Origin: a bacterium
GTDB lineage: Bacteria; Vulcanimicrobiota; Xenobia; Xenobiales; JADMJV01
Direction of reading: 5' to 3'
Length of the DNA stretch: 64,000 nt
NCBI GenBank assembly: GCA_018780265.1
Contig: JADMJV010000075.1
Span: forward strand, 41,055-105,054
Shown here: in pieces, positions 7,526 through 15,797 of the stretch
How the letters are laid out: each line of letters starts with the position of its first letter
Position numbering within the stretch: the stretch's first letter is position 1
Program-made: the position numbers and the translations under genes
Notes under the pieces: model-generated
The model's database searches: none
Told to the model about the DNA's origin: nothing
Seen by the model: only the letters and a program-made list of their open reading frames with translations

Positions 7526-8605
7526 ATCCCCGGCGTCCGGCTGGCCGGGGTCGGGCTCCACCCGTGGGCCATACCGCCTGGCCAGGTCCTCCAAGTTTTG
7601 CTCAGCGTGGGCCGGGCAGAGGTGGGCATAGCGCAGGGTCATTTGGATCGACTTGTGACGGGCCAGTTCCTGGAGGGTGGGGAGCGGGGTGCCGAGCATT
7701 GCCAACCGGCTGATGTAGGTGTGTCGGAGGGTGTGCCAACTGGCTTCCTTGACGTTGATCTTCTCAAGCAGGCGTTGGAAGCGCCGGGAAACCGCGCTGC
7801 CGTCCAGTGGCCCATTCTTGCCAGGATAGACCCAAGGACTGTCATGGCTGGCCAGGACCTCCTGCAGAATTTCTACAGCAATCGAATTCAGGCGAACGAA
7901 CTGGGCCTCACCCGCCTTGGTGTCTTCCAGGCGAAGCTGCTTTCTCTTGAGGTGGATGTCATCACGCCGGATCTGGAGCTGTTCGCCCCGCCTCAAGCCG
8001 GTATGCAGCGCCAGCAGAATCATGTTCCAGAACTTCGGCGGGGTGGATTGCCTGATGAGTTTCTCTTCCTCTTCGCTGAAGAAGCGCTCTCGCCGGTTGT
8101 TCTCCCGCATTTGGCGCACCCGACCTTGAGCGAGTGGGTTCACCAGAACCTTCTGGTCCCGGGTGGCCAGGCTGAAAAGGCGCCTCAAGAACGTGAGCGA
8201 CCGGTTTACGGTGGCCGGCGCCCAGTCAGTCAACATTTTGGCCTTCCAGCGCTCTACTTCTCCCGGCTGAAGGTCGGCCGCGACTTCGCCCCCCAAAGCC
8301 TTCCGCCAAAAAGCGGCATGGTTCTCGTAGGATTTGACGCCCTTGGGTTTCTTGCCCGTGGTCATCTCAGGCAGAAAGTGATCGAGCAAGTCCCCGACCG
8401 TCATGGGCCTCCGATTGAGTGGACCCAGCTTCCTGCCCGTCCGGGAACCCTCTTTGCGTTTCGTGTAGACCTGTTTGGCCGCCGATTTAGACCCGACCTT
8501 CTCCCGATGCTCTTTGCCGACCTGATCATGCCACCGGACCCACCAAATGCCGCTCCCCTTGGGCCGCTCGAATAGCCCTCGGTCCTCCCCCTTAAGCCGT
8601 GCCAC
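7523..8605 (-). CDS. int: Tyrosine recombinase / phage-type integrase
   Basis: The 360-residue protein has the usual order: N-terminal arm-binding region (about 1-65), SAM-like core-binding domain (about 70-160) and catalytic domain. Visible catalytic residues are Arg in G-L-R-R-G-E (near 203), Lys in D-T-K-A-G-E (near 228), H-T-L-R-H (near 290), His in A-R-H-K-S and the nucleophile Tyr in L-R-Y-A-H-L (near 325). All six positions appear intact. It lies directly inside attL, reads toward it, and overlaps the upstream regulator gene by 14 bases, so the two are co-transcribed. Confidence 0.95.
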   Translation of the reverse strand: MARLKGEDRGLFERPKGSGIWWVRWHDQVGKEHREKVGSKSAAKQVYTKRKEGSRTGRKLGPLNRRPMTVGDLLDHFLPEMTTGKKPKGVKSYENHAAFWRKALGGEVAADLQPGEVERWKAKMLTDWAPATVNRSLTFLRRLFSLATRDQKVLVNPLAQGRVRQMRENNRRERFFSEEEEKLIRQSTPPKFWNMILLALHTGLRRGEQLQIRRDDIHLKRKQLRLEDTKAGEAQFVRLNSIAVEILQEVLASHDSPWVYPGKNGPLDGSAVSRRFQRLLEKINVKEASWHTLRHTYISRLAMLGTPLPTLQELARHKSIQMTLRYAHLCPAHAEQNLEDLARRYGPRVEPDPGQPDAGD

Positions 8606-9314
8606 TGCGCACCCCGGCCGCGAACCTAGTCAATGGATCCTGGGCTCTCTCACGCTGCCGCAAGGATTCCTCAAAGCGCGAAGCTTCTTGCAGTAGCCAG
8701 GCCATCGATATCAACAGCGCCTGCCGCTCTTTCTGGTTCTGCGAGCAAGCCTGGTCAAAGTCCATCGTTCTCCAGCAACCAACAAATGATTCCAACATTT
8801 GGCGGGTGGACTGGCTCGCATAGATATCTTCCGCGAGCAGCGGGGGATAGGCCGCCGCCTTGCAAGCAAGGTTAAAAGAGAACTTGATGATCGCTGGGTC
8901 CTGCAAGCGTGGGTCGTTCTTTAGGCCGGCCAACATAGCTGACAGGTCTTGGGCCAGTGGTGAGGAATTTTTGCCTTGCGACGGGTCTGGTGATTCCTCA
9001 GGCGACTGGTGATTCTCTGGGCCTTTTTCTAATTGGCCTAGCGCAACGCCGACCGCATCAAGATCCCCTCTGGGAAGCTTCCCTTTCGCTCGCAATTCAA
9101 AGATTTGCTTCCAAATGAGGCCCGGGCTTTCAACAACCCCGCCTTTTTCCCAGCGGGAGACTGTTTTTGCCGCGACTCCTAACATTTTCGCCCAGTCGTA
9201 CTGGGCTAGATCGTTTGACTCTCGCAGTTCGCGAAGTTCTTTGCCTGACTGGCTGCGCCTAAGAGACAATAAACTGTCCTCCAAACTGTCCTCTTGCTGT
9301 CCGCCACTGTCCAC
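8592..9314 (-). CDS. XRE-family transcriptional regulator (CI-like)
   Basis: Residues about 25-62 form a helix-turn-helix of the XRE/Cro-CI type (LRELRESNDLAQYDWAKMLGVAAKTVSRWEKG). A Ser/Pro/Gln-rich linker (about 95-125) and a helical C-terminal domain without S24-peptidase residues follow, so it is not a LexA-type self-cleaving repressor. Start GTG 9314 has AGGTG upstream. Divergent from the excisionase gene across a 92-base region with a perfect palindrome, and overlapping int at its end. Likely controls both integration genes and the rightward replication operon. Confidence 0.8.
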   Translation of the reverse strand: MDSGGQQEDSLEDSLLSLRRSQSGKELRELRESNDLAQYDWAKMLGVAAKTVSRWEKGGVVESPGLIWKQIFELRAKGKLPRGDLDAVGVALGQLEKGPENHQSPEESPDPSQGKNSSPLAQDLSAMLAGLKNDPRLQDPAIIKFSFNLACKAAAYPPLLAEDIYASQSTRQMLESFVGCWRTMDFDQACSQNQKERQALLISMAWLLQEASRFEESLRQRERAQDPLTRFAAGVRSGTA

Positions 9315-9344
9315 TAGATTTCACCTAGCCTGAGCTTACGGCAA

Positions 9345-9361
9345 GTTGAGACTAACTCAAC
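9345..9361. promoter_or_regulatory. Palindromic operator between cI-like gene and xis
   Basis: GTTGAG and CTCAAC are perfect 6-bp arms around a 5-bp spacer, centred in the divergent intergenic region. Good candidate for the binding site of the 8592-9314 regulator. Confidence 0.5.
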
Positions 9362-9406
9362 AGAACTTCTCAGCGGGCCGGGAAATTCCTCAAGGAGGCA
9401 AGATAA

Positions 9407-9688
9407 ATGCCAGCTGCTGAACCGACACAGAAGGAAACCATCAAGGCGGCCCGGGACTTGGGTCTAGGTCGTGACCACCGCGACTATGACCCGCTTTTTG
9501 GCTTGCGTGAGGCTGCGAACTACCTGGGCGTGTCGACTGACAAGCTCAGCCTGATGGCCAGGACGCGACAGATCGCGGTTGTCCGGTCTAGTCAGAAACA
9601 GGGGAGCCCCCTCAAATTCCGGCTCAGTGCCCTCAACGCCTGGGTCAAAGCCCACGAGATCAAGCCTCTCCGCTTCTCCAACGGCTAA
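9407..9688 (+). CDS. xis: Excisionase / MerR-like helix-turn-helix protein
   Basis: The 93-residue protein contains FGLREAANYLGVSTDKLSLMARTRQIAVVR (residues about 30-60), the winged-helix pattern of the excisionase (HTH_17) family. A conserved-looking tail FRLSALNAWVKAHE follows. The ribosome site AAGGAGG lies 8 bases before ATG. As first gene of the rightward operon, opposite the integrase-regulator operon, it probably acts as recombination directionality factor and might bind the 9-bp repeat arrays (inference). Confidence 0.75.
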   Translation: MPAAEPTQKETIKAARDLGLGRDHRDYDPLFGLREAANYLGVSTDKLSLMARTRQIAVVRSSQKQGSPLKFRLSALNAWVKAHEIKPLRFSNG

Positions 9689-9808
9689 CCCTGCCCCGAT
9701 ACGAGCCGGCAATCTTTCAACCGAACCCTCCCTGCCATGGCTATGCCAGTGCAGGCCGCCCCGTACCACTGGCCGGGGCCTACAGCCCCCGAAAGGAGCA
9801 CATAAACA

Positions 9809-10219
9809 ATGTCCCCCCAAAAAAAACGGGAGGCCCCGCCGGCACAGCGAGACCTCCAGTCACCCCACAGACAGGATAGCCTACCATCGGCACAAGGTAA
9901 AGCCACGCAGCGACCACCTTTTCAATGGTGGCCAAGCCGCCTCACTTTTGCCCACCGGCAGGACCTGAGGCAATACCGCAAGGTCATGATCCTCTGGGTC
10001 AGCACCCGCCTGCCCGGCGCCACCTGGCCCGAGGTCGGGTCTGACATTGTGGCCTTGACCAACTGTCTGCACTGCAACACCACCTTGGCCGCTCAGGTCG
10101 ATGTGGGCTGCGTGCCAGCCGAGGTGCGCTGCTGCGCCTGCCGGGTGGCCGCTGAGTTGCCCGAATACCTTGCCGAGGTGGCGTGGCCGGCGTCGCCCGT
10201 GTACGGGGGTGCGCGATGA
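9809..10219 (+). CDS. Small zinc-ribbon protein, function unknown
   Basis: The ribosome site AAAGGAG precedes ATG 9809. The N-terminal 60 residues are basic and polar (KKREAPPAQ). The C-terminal half contains C-L-H-C followed after about 20 residues by C-C-A-C, a likely treble-clef or zinc-ribbon metal site. No family recognised. The stop overlaps the next start (ATGA), so the two are translationally coupled. Position between excisionase and primase suggests a role in element replication or its control. Confidence 0.5.
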   Translation: MSPQKKREAPPAQRDLQSPHRQDSLPSAQGKATQRPPFQWWPSRLTFAHRQDLRQYRKVMILWVSTRLPGATWPEVGSDIVALTNCLHCNTTLAAQVDVGCVPAEVRCCACRVAAELPEYLAEVAWPASPVYGGAR

Positions 10220-10536
10220 CCAAGCTCGCTTTTCAAGTCTTGGACCTGGTGCCCATCCACCGCGGCAACTTGGTGGCCCGGGTCAAGCTGCAAATGACCT
10301 CGGGCATGATCCTTTCTTGCAGCGTACTGCGCAGTAAGACCGACCACGACAAGATCTTTGTGACCCCCGTGGCCGAGCGGCATAAAAACGGGGCCTATAC
10401 TCCCATCGTCGACTTCGCCAGCCCTGAAGTCCGAGACGCCTGGCAGGCCGCCGCTCAGGCCGCCCTCCGTTCCAGGTGGGCCGAACTGGTGGCTCCGCCA
10501 GCAACGGAAGTGGGGCGCTATGACTGCCAATTCTAA
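10216..10536 (+). CDS. SpoVG-like protein
   Basis: ATG 10216 overlaps the previous stop as ATGA. The 106-residue protein has the SpoVG-like arrangement: an N-terminal beta hairpin (AFQVLDLVPIHRGNLVARVKLQMTSGMIL), then FVTPVAERHKNGAYTPIVDF, resembling the M-P-S-K-R-T-P-D-G-E-F-x-D-I segment of SpoVG, then a C-terminal helix. SpoVG proteins bind nucleic acid, and phage-borne copies often neighbour replication genes. Identification is from pattern only. Confidence 0.5.
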   Translation: MTKLAFQVLDLVPIHRGNLVARVKLQMTSGMILSCSVLRSKTDHDKIFVTPVAERHKNGAYTPIVDFASPEVRDAWQAAAQAALRSRWAELVAPPATEVGRYDCQF

Positions 10537-12871
10537 ACCGACAAGCCAACTGGCCGAGCGCAAAGAATGGTGTCAAAGATTGCCGATGTGGCGGCCCAAA
10601 GGCGACGACTCCGGAGAATGCCGTTGCGAATTACCTGGCCATCAAGATGATCGACCAAGCCTGTATGTAGGGTTTCGAACCTCGCAAGGGACGTTTAACT
10701 GCCTCGGCTGCGGCTGCAAAGGCACCATGGTTGAATACTGCAAAACGACTGGCAAGAATGACGCCCCGTTCCATAGTCCCGAGAGATCAAGACGAGAACA
10801 GCCAAAATACGTGTATCACAAGGTCGATGGGACCCAGTTGCTGCGCATTACCCGCACGATCGGCAAAGACGGGAAGAAAAGCTATCTTCAAGAGAGATGG
10901 GAGGCTGGCGCCTGGTGCTGGGGCGGAGTTAAGCCAGCCCCGCTGTATGCAGCCCCTCGACTTGCAAGCGCGCCACCTGGCTCCAGTGTCTTTCTGGTCG
11001 AGGGCGAAAAGTGCGCCGATCGTCTGATTGATGGGGGCCTACTCGCCACCACCGCCCCAGGAGGCGCCCAGAAGGTTGATAAGGTTGATCTGGATTACTT
11101 GGAACTGTTGCTTTCATTGGGTTCAGTGGGGTTACCTGACAATGACCTACCCGGCTACCGCCATATCCTTCAGTTTGGGCGGATTTTACGTGACGAATTG
11201 GCTATAGACATCAAGGTTCTGCTACTTCCAGGGTTGGGTGAGGGGCACGACGTTTTCGACTGGCTTCAGAATCGACTCACTAAAGAACTACTCGCTTTGG
11301 TGCCGTCCGCCATGACGTTCCACGAGTTCGAGAGCCGATTCGATGACCTCACCATGCAGTGGACCGCCAGCAAGCCACAGTTGGAGCTGCTCGGCGACCC
11401 AGGACCGAATGAGTGGGACGCTACCCCCGTGGAATACCCACGGGTTGAATTTGTAGAGGATCGAGTCGATGCGGAACCGGAACCGGAACCGGAGGAACCG
11501 CAAGAAATACCGTGGCCGGCTCCGATTGCCCGTGAGGCTTATCACGGCATCATCGGTGAAATAACCCGCACAATCGAGCCGCATACCGAGTCTGACGCGG
11601 TTGCCATCCTGATTCAAACGTTGGTCATGGCTGGCCACCTGATCGGCGACGGGCCCCACGTGCCCGTGGAGCGCACAAAACATAGAACCAACGAATACGC
11701 CCTGTTGGTCGGCAAGACCGGGAAGGCCCGCAAGGGAACCAGTTGGGACAATGTTTATGCTGTGGCATCTGCGGCCATGGGGGTCGGGCCCGAGGGGATT
11801 CAGATCATCGGCGGGCTTGGCTCTGGCGAAGCCCTGACTTCGGCGGTTCAGGACAGGCCCGAAGACAAACAGAGCACCGTTTCTGAGGTTTCCAACAGAA
11901 AGCGGCAACTGATTCTGGAAGTCGAGTTTGCCCACGTTCTTAAGGTCCAGGGCCGCGAGGGTAGCACCTTGAGCCCTATCATGCGGACCGGCTGGGACGG
12001 CGGTCCTATTTCAAACCGAACCAAGTTCACGAGCGTAACGGCTACCGGCCATCACTTGAGCCTGATTGGACATATCACCGGCAAAGAGCTGAGAGATCTG
12101 ACGAAGGGGGTGGAGATCGCCAACGGCAACGCCAACAGGTTTATTCATGTGGCCGTGAAGCGATCCCAGTTTTTGCCAGAGGGTGGAGCCCTTACCGATC
12201 AAGATGTGGTCAACCTGGGCCGAAAGCTTCGGGCTTGTATCGAGCGGGCCAAGCAATTGGGCCAGGTCCCTGTGATACGGGACCAGGAGGCAAAGTGGCT
12301 TTGGGGGCAGATTTACAGGGACCTGTCTGAGGGTCTGCCGGGCCTGTCCGGGTCCTTGCTCGCTCGTGGAGAGGCCCACGTTGTTCGATTGAGCCTGCTC
12401 TATGCCTTACTGGACGGGAGTTCCATGGTTCGCAAAGAGCATTTGTTGGCCGCATTGGCGGTCTGGGATTATTCCGTAGCTTCGGTGCGCTACTTCTTTG
12501 GGGACCGCCTGGGCAACCCGTTGGCCGACAACATTCTGAGTGAACTCAGGGCGCGCCAGGCCGGCCTTACCAGGACCGAAATCAGCAAGCTTCTGCACGG
12601 CAACAAGTCGAGTTCGGATATAGGGAGAGCGCTGCAGTTCCTTGAGGAACAGGGCGTGGCCCGTAAGCAAAAGCAGAGAGATCAAGGCCAGAAGAGACCC
12701 GCAGAGGTTTGGATCGCGGAAAATGACCATTCCATGATCTACCTCCAGCCCGCCAAGGATTCACTGAAATTGATCCCGGCTGGCCTTGCTACCTACGAAT
12801 CTGAATCTGCAAATCTATTCGAAACCGAGGCCTCAGCAATGGATATTACGGCCGAGACCGGCGTTATATGA
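10520..12871 (+). CDS. CHC2-TOPRIM primase fused to DUF3987 helicase-like domain
   Basis: The 783-residue replication protein begins with a CHC2-type zinc finger (C-R-C near 34-36, H near 42, C-L-G-C near 62). A TOPRIM domain follows with V-F-L-V-E-G-E-K near 158 and L-P-D-N-D-L-P-G near 206. After an acidic Pro/Glu linker (near 320) comes a DUF3987-type ATPase with a P-loop-like G-K-T-G-K-A-R-K-G-T-S near 397, and a C-terminal winged-helix-like region (TRTEISKLLHGNKSSSDIGRAL). Such proteins prime and unwind mobile-element origins. It overlaps the upstream gene by 17 bases and the downstream gene by ATGA. It is the largest intact gene of the element. Confidence 0.85.
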   Translation: MTANSKPTSQLAERKEWCQRLPMWRPKGDDSGECRCELPGHQDDRPSLYVGFRTSQGTFNCLGCGCKGTMVEYCKTTGKNDAPFHSPERSRREQPKYVYHKVDGTQLLRITRTIGKDGKKSYLQERWEAGAWCWGGVKPAPLYAAPRLASAPPGSSVFLVEGEKCADRLIDGGLLATTAPGGAQKVDKVDLDYLELLLSLGSVGLPDNDLPGYRHILQFGRILRDELAIDIKVLLLPGLGEGHDVFDWLQNRLTKELLALVPSAMTFHEFESRFDDLTMQWTASKPQLELLGDPGPNEWDATPVEYPRVEFVEDRVDAEPEPEPEEPQEIPWPAPIAREAYHGIIGEITRTIEPHTESDAVAILIQTLVMAGHLIGDGPHVPVERTKHRTNEYALLVGKTGKARKGTSWDNVYAVASAAMGVGPEGIQIIGGLGSGEALTSAVQDRPEDKQSTVSEVSNRKRQLILEVEFAHVLKVQGREGSTLSPIMRTGWDGGPISNRTKFTSVTATGHHLSLIGHITGKELRDLTKGVEIANGNANRFIHVAVKRSQFLPEGGALTDQDVVNLGRKLRACIERAKQLGQVPVIRDQEAKWLWGQIYRDLSEGLPGLSGSLLARGEAHVVRLSLLYALLDGSSMVRKEHLLAALAVWDYSVASVRYFFGDRLGNPLADNILSELRARQAGLTRTEISKLLHGNKSSSDIGRALQFLEEQGVARKQKQRDQGQKRPAEVWIAENDHSMIYLQPAKDSLKLIPAGLATYESESANLFETEASAMDITAETGVI

Positions 12872-13155
12872 CGGCACTGAAGCCCGCCTGCCAGCCGTTT
12901 ACTGCCGGCGCCCTGGTGAACGACCTTCGCCTGGCTGGGGTCTCTATGGTGGCCCGGGCCGGCAAGATCCACTGGCGCAGGGTCTACGGCACAATCACCC
13001 TCGACCAGGCCGACCAACTACGCCGAAACCGGGCCGAGGTGCTGGCGCATCTTGAGCGCGACGGGTCAGACCACGAGCAACGCCCGGGAGCCGATGGCCT
13101 GCCACGGTGGGCTTCCTGGGCTGACTATTGGGCCGTTCAGGCGCTCAGGCTCTAA
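12868..13155 (+). CDS. TubC N-terminal docking-domain-like small protein
   Basis: Starts at the ATGA overlap with the primase gene. Residues 13-60 (LVNDLRLAGVSMVARAGKIHWRR...TITLDQADQLRRNRAEVLAHL) follow the TubC_N docking-domain pattern, known from polyketide/peptide synthetases but also found alone next to mobile-element primases. The C terminus ends in an aromatic WASWADYWAVQAL stretch; a similar W-L-T-Y-W-A-V recurs at 23.7 kb. Probably a protein-protein adaptor for the replication protein (inference). Confidence 0.55.
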   Translation: MTALKPACQPFTAGALVNDLRLAGVSMVARAGKIHWRRVYGTITLDQADQLRRNRAEVLAHLERDGSDHEQRPGADGLPRWASWADYWAVQALRL

Positions 13156-13220
13156 CCCACGACTTCCACCAAACCCAATCGCAAAGGAAGGCTCAGGACA
13201 GAACCAGTCACCCCAAAAAG

Positions 13221-13254
13221 CATGGTGACAACCTTTGTCACCATGACGTATACT
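13221..13254 (+). promoter_or_regulatory. Promoter overlapped by a perfect palindromic operator
   Basis: CATGGTGACA and its exact complement TGTCACCATG are separated by 5 bases (13,221-13,245). The left arm contains GTGACA (13,225-13,230), a -35-like hexamer 18 bases before TATACT (13,249-13,254). Transcription would start near 13,261, which is the ATG of the next gene, so its mRNA is probably leaderless. A repressor bound to the palindrome would block the -35. Confidence 0.55.
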
Positions 13255-13260
13255 ACCACT

Positions 13261-13497
13261 ATGAAAACCGTGCTTGATAATCCGCTGCGCCGCTTGCGTG
13301 AGGGCTTCACTGCCTCACGCGCCGACTTCTGCCGACGTTACCGCCTCGGGTATCAGTCCGTGGCCCTCGCGGAGGTTGGGCTTGTGCCGAACCCGGCCAA
13401 CCTGATCAGGGTCCTGGCGGACCTGACAGGGCGGCCGCCCGATGAATTACTCATCGAACACAAGTCCTGGCTGGCCAATACCACGGCGGTTTCTTGA
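13261..13497 (+). CDS. Small Cro/XRE-like DNA-binding protein
   Basis: The 78-residue protein has an N-terminal LRRLREGFTASRADFCRRYRLGYQSVALAEVGLVPNPANLIRVLADLTG, fitting a divergent helix-turn-helix with the XRE spacing. ATG 13,261 is chosen over 13,243 because the promoter spacing predicts transcript initiation there. It may bind the palindrome in its own promoter. Stop TGA overlaps a TTG start (TTGA) of the next small frame. Confidence 0.5.
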   Translation: MKTVLDNPLRRLREGFTASRADFCRRYRLGYQSVALAEVGLVPNPANLIRVLADLTGRPPDELLIEHKSWLANTTAVS

Positions 13498-13604
13498 GAG
13501 CGGCTTGTCGTGTCGAATCTCTCCGCGCGGCCGGCAAAGAGGTCGACCAGGCGCTGGCGGACCAGTTTAATCTGGCCGAGCTCGAGCGCGAGACGGAGCC
13601 GTGA
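13494..13604 (+). CDS. 36-residue frame, translationally coupled
   Basis: Starts at TTG inside the TTGA overlap with the preceding stop and ends in GTGA, which starts the next gene. The peptide is helical and charged (AAGKEVDQALADQFNLAELERETEP). The double overlap supports translation. No family recognised. Confidence 0.35.
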   Translation: MRAACRVESLRAAGKEVDQALADQFNLAELERETEP

Positions 13605-13882
13605 GCGGCCAGGCTTTGCGATACGGTGAACGACTGTGGCCACCTGGTGAGGAGTTGGCCACCCGGGCGCACGGTGCAGCTCACGCAGCGCGCGCCCTGG
13701 TCCATCGCCTGAAGGCGATCGTCGCGGTAAACGTGCTCCTGCCCTGCGATCGGGAGCGGCTCGAGGCCGCCTTGAGAGCGGCGACCTCAGCCGAACATCA
13801 CATGATGCAGTTGAGCCGTGATGCGATCATCCGCGAAGGCGCGCGACGACGGGGGCGAGACAATGCGCGTTTGTCTGGATGA
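13601..13882 (+). CDS. Hypothetical helical protein
   Basis: GTG 13,601 overlaps the previous stop. The 93-residue product is basic and Ala-rich, probably all helical (AHGAAHAARALVHRLKAIVAVN). Overlaps the next gene by 20 bases. No family recognised; it belongs to the chain of small coupled genes between the primase and the tape-measure gene. Confidence 0.4.
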   Translation: MSGQALRYGERLWPPGEELATRAHGAAHAARALVHRLKAIVAVNVLLPCDRERLEAALRAATSAEHHMMQLSRDAIIREGARRRGRDNARLSG

Positions 13883-14102
13883 CCGCTTGTTCGTCTTGCT
13901 CAGGATCAGGGCCGCCCTGACCACCCACACCGGCCGCGGGACCGATTCCCTGGAGCGCGACCTTCTCCACCTGGTGGCCAAGGTGGATCAGTTGGTGGCC
14001 AAGGTGGATCAGGCTGCTGGGGTTCGTGGCGCGCACCTGGCAGACATAGTTTTGAGCTGGGATGCCCAGCCAAATTCAACACCCGAAGGAGACCCAGCAT
14101 GA
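13863..14102 (+). CDS. Hypothetical protein with tandem LVAKVDQ heptads
   Basis: ATG 13,863 follows a G-rich ribosome site. The 79-residue protein contains two exact copies of L-V-A-K-V-D-Q encoded by a 21-bp tandem duplication, extending a leucine-rich helix into a short coiled coil. Stop overlaps the next ATG (ATGA). Function unknown. Confidence 0.45.
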   Translation: MRVCLDDRLFVLLRIRAALTTHTGRGTDSLERDLLHLVAKVDQLVAKVDQAAGVRGAHLADIVLSWDAQPNSTPEGDPA

Positions 14103-14794
14103 GCATGAATGAGATCACCCAAATGTTGCAATCGCAAGAACCGCAGCATATCCCCGAGCCACCCAGGCAGTTTTTCCCCGCGCCGACGGTGACCATCAAT
14201 CGGCCCCAGGCCGTCTGGGTTCAGGAAACCCCCGGCAAAGACCCTCATCCGCCCGTGGCAGCAATTGCGGTCCCCATCCTACCGCACCACCTTCGCGGCG
14301 CCACTACACCCGAATTTGAGGAATCGAAGGGTGAACTGGAGGCCAAGCTCCAGAAGTTGACCGCTCCAGACGATCGGGAGCAGCGCCGCAAACAAGAGAT
14401 CAGCGACGTCCGCCGGCAAATCATTGAAGCCGCTCAGCGCAATGAAGCGGCCCTCATTCAGTCCGAGGTTGCGGAATTATTGCCCGAATTCGATCGCCTG
14501 TCCGAGCTCCTAAGGGGCATCCGCGAGGAGATGATGTCCAAAATCCGCGGCCTGTTCGAAACCTACACCGACGAAGCTTTCCCCGCCTATGTCCAGGTTT
14601 TGAAACTGCACGCTCAACTGGGTCGCCTTGGCGTAAAGCGCCAGGCTCCGAAGCAGCTTCCCGGCCGGCCTCAGGATTGGCTCAAGAAATTGTCCTCGGG
14701 GGCTCTCGGCAACAACTCCCCACTGAACGTTGTGTTCCGCGAGGTTCAGGCTGACCTGGCGGGACGTGAGCGCCAGTTGCAACACGCGGGTTAG
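14099..14794 (+). CDS. Hypothetical coiled-coil protein with FREVQxDLAxR tail
   Basis: 231 residues starting at an ATGA overlap. The first 80 residues are Pro-rich and probably flexible. Residues about 80-150 are a strongly charged coiled coil. The C-terminal 80 residues (LFETYTDEAFP ... LPGRPQDWLKK ... VVFREVQADLAGRE) form a distinct module. A diverged copy of this module occurs at 15,299-15,580. No known family recognised. Confidence 0.6.
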   Translation: MSMNEITQMLQSQEPQHIPEPPRQFFPAPTVTINRPQAVWVQETPGKDPHPPVAAIAVPILPHHLRGATTPEFEESKGELEAKLQKLTAPDDREQRRKQEISDVRRQIIEAAQRNEAALIQSEVAELLPEFDRLSELLRGIREEMMSKIRGLFETYTDEAFPAYVQVLKLHAQLGRLGVKRQAPKQLPGRPQDWLKKLSSGALGNNSPLNVVFREVQADLAGRERQLQHAG

Positions 14795-14869
14795 TTCTCG
14801 CCCGACCATTCCAGCCACCGATCGAACCGGGAACCACCAACCACCCAATCAACGATAGGAGAAACACAA

Positions 14870-15223
14870 ATGCAAGATGCAACCTTGGCTTACTTCAACG
14901 ATCCGGCCAATCGCCTGGCTGTAGTAGCAACCCTGGAAGGGCGACCCCTCAGCTTGCCGCCCGAGGTCGACCTGGAGCGTCTGCGCGAGTTGGCAGACTC
15001 TCGCGAGAACTTCCTCGCCCGTCTTCACCAACTGGCCCAGCAGCCGACGCCCGCGCAGACCGACCCAACGGCTGCGTTCCTGGCCGACCCGGCGAACCAA
15101 TTGACAGTGATGTGCGCGGTACACACCGACGTTCCACTAGCCATGCCCGCTGGCGTGGATAGGGACCGCCTGCGCCTTCTGGCGAAAGGCCTGGCCTACC
15201 GCCAGGAGCACGCAGCGTCTTGA
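14870..15223 (+). CDS. Hypothetical protein of two internal repeats
   Basis: Strong ribosome site (AGGAG) before ATG 14,870. The 117-residue protein is an internal duplication. Residues 7-46 (AYFNDPANRLAVVATLEGR...LPPEVDLERLRELAD) and 68-108 (AFLADPANQLTVMCAVHTD...MPAGVDRDRLRLLAK) align closely, joined by a Gln/Pro/Thr linker. No family recognised. Confidence 0.6.
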   Translation: MQDATLAYFNDPANRLAVVATLEGRPLSLPPEVDLERLRELADSRENFLARLHQLAQQPTPAQTDPTAAFLADPANQLTVMCAVHTDVPLAMPAGVDRDRLRLLAKGLAYRQEHAAS

Positions 15224-15298
15224 GGAGGCCCAAGCCCAAACCGCAGAAACCCAGACCAACCCCGCCAGGCGAGTCCGTCTGCAGCTACTGCAAGCCGC

Positions 15299-15580
15299 TT
15301 TTGTGGAGGTTGTCTTCTGGAGCGGCTGCGAATTCTCTTCGAAGTCTATCTCCTCGAAGCAGTGCCTTCCAGCCGGGCCGCATCGCTACTTCGCGGTCGG
15401 CTGAACGTACTCGGGTGCAAGGTGCCGCCGATTACGTACCTCCCGAAAAAACCAGTCGACTGGATCAAATATGGTTGGCACCCAGGCGTAGGTGACGGAG
15501 GAGAGGTGTATAGGGTGTTCCGAGAAGTCCAGCAGGACCTGGCCGAGCGCCACCCAGCGATTGAAGTAGGCCAGCGATGA
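15299..15580 (+). pseudogene. Truncated paralogue of the 14,099 gene C-terminal module
   Basis: This frame encodes LFEVYLLEAVP ... LPKKPVDWIKY ... YRVFREVQQDLAERH, which aligns end to end with the last 80 residues of the 14,099-14,794 product. The frame is continuous back to the stop of the preceding gene, but no ATG or well-placed GTG precedes the homologous part; GTG 15,362 lies inside it. It is either a decayed duplicate or begins at an unusual codon. The stop overlaps ATG 15,577. Confidence 0.5.
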
Positions 15581-15681
15581 CGGAGACGACCCAACTCTAC
15601 CAACAGGCGCGCCAAGCCTTTTCCCTAACCAGGCGTATGCCGTTGGCCGCCGCGACTTCATCCTGGATCAGTTGTGTTTAG
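15577..15681 (+). CDS. 34-residue frame coupled to the preceding frame
   Basis: ATG overlaps the TGA of the preceding frame (ATGA). The peptide is MTETTQLYQQARQAF followed by a short basic tail. No ribosome site of its own and no family recognised; supported only by the overlap pattern of this operon. Confidence 0.25.
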   Translation: MTETTQLYQQARQAFSLTRRMPLAAATSSWISCV

Positions 15682-15703
15682 GAAGGATGAGTAGACACCA
15701 AGG

Positions 15704-15747
15704 CGACCAAACCCAACGACCAACCCGACCAAACCCAACGACCAACC
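15704..15747. repeat. Perfect 22-bp tandem duplication
   Basis: Two adjacent identical 22-bp units (beginning CGACCAAACCC, ending CGACCAACC) in the leader before the 15,798 gene. C/A-rich, without dyad symmetry. Could be replication slippage or a binding-site pair. Confidence 0.7.
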
Positions 15748-15797
15748 CGCTGCGGGGCCGCGCGGCGCTACTGAGTGACGGAGAATGGAGGCATGAC

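Noticed and set aside
7418..8575. 385-codon open frame on the plus strand
   Set aside because: Antisense of the integrase, which has all catalytic residues.
8592..9314. LexA-like self-cleaving repressor
   Set aside because: Only the helix-turn-helix is recognisable; no S24 peptidase Ser/Lys motifs are present.
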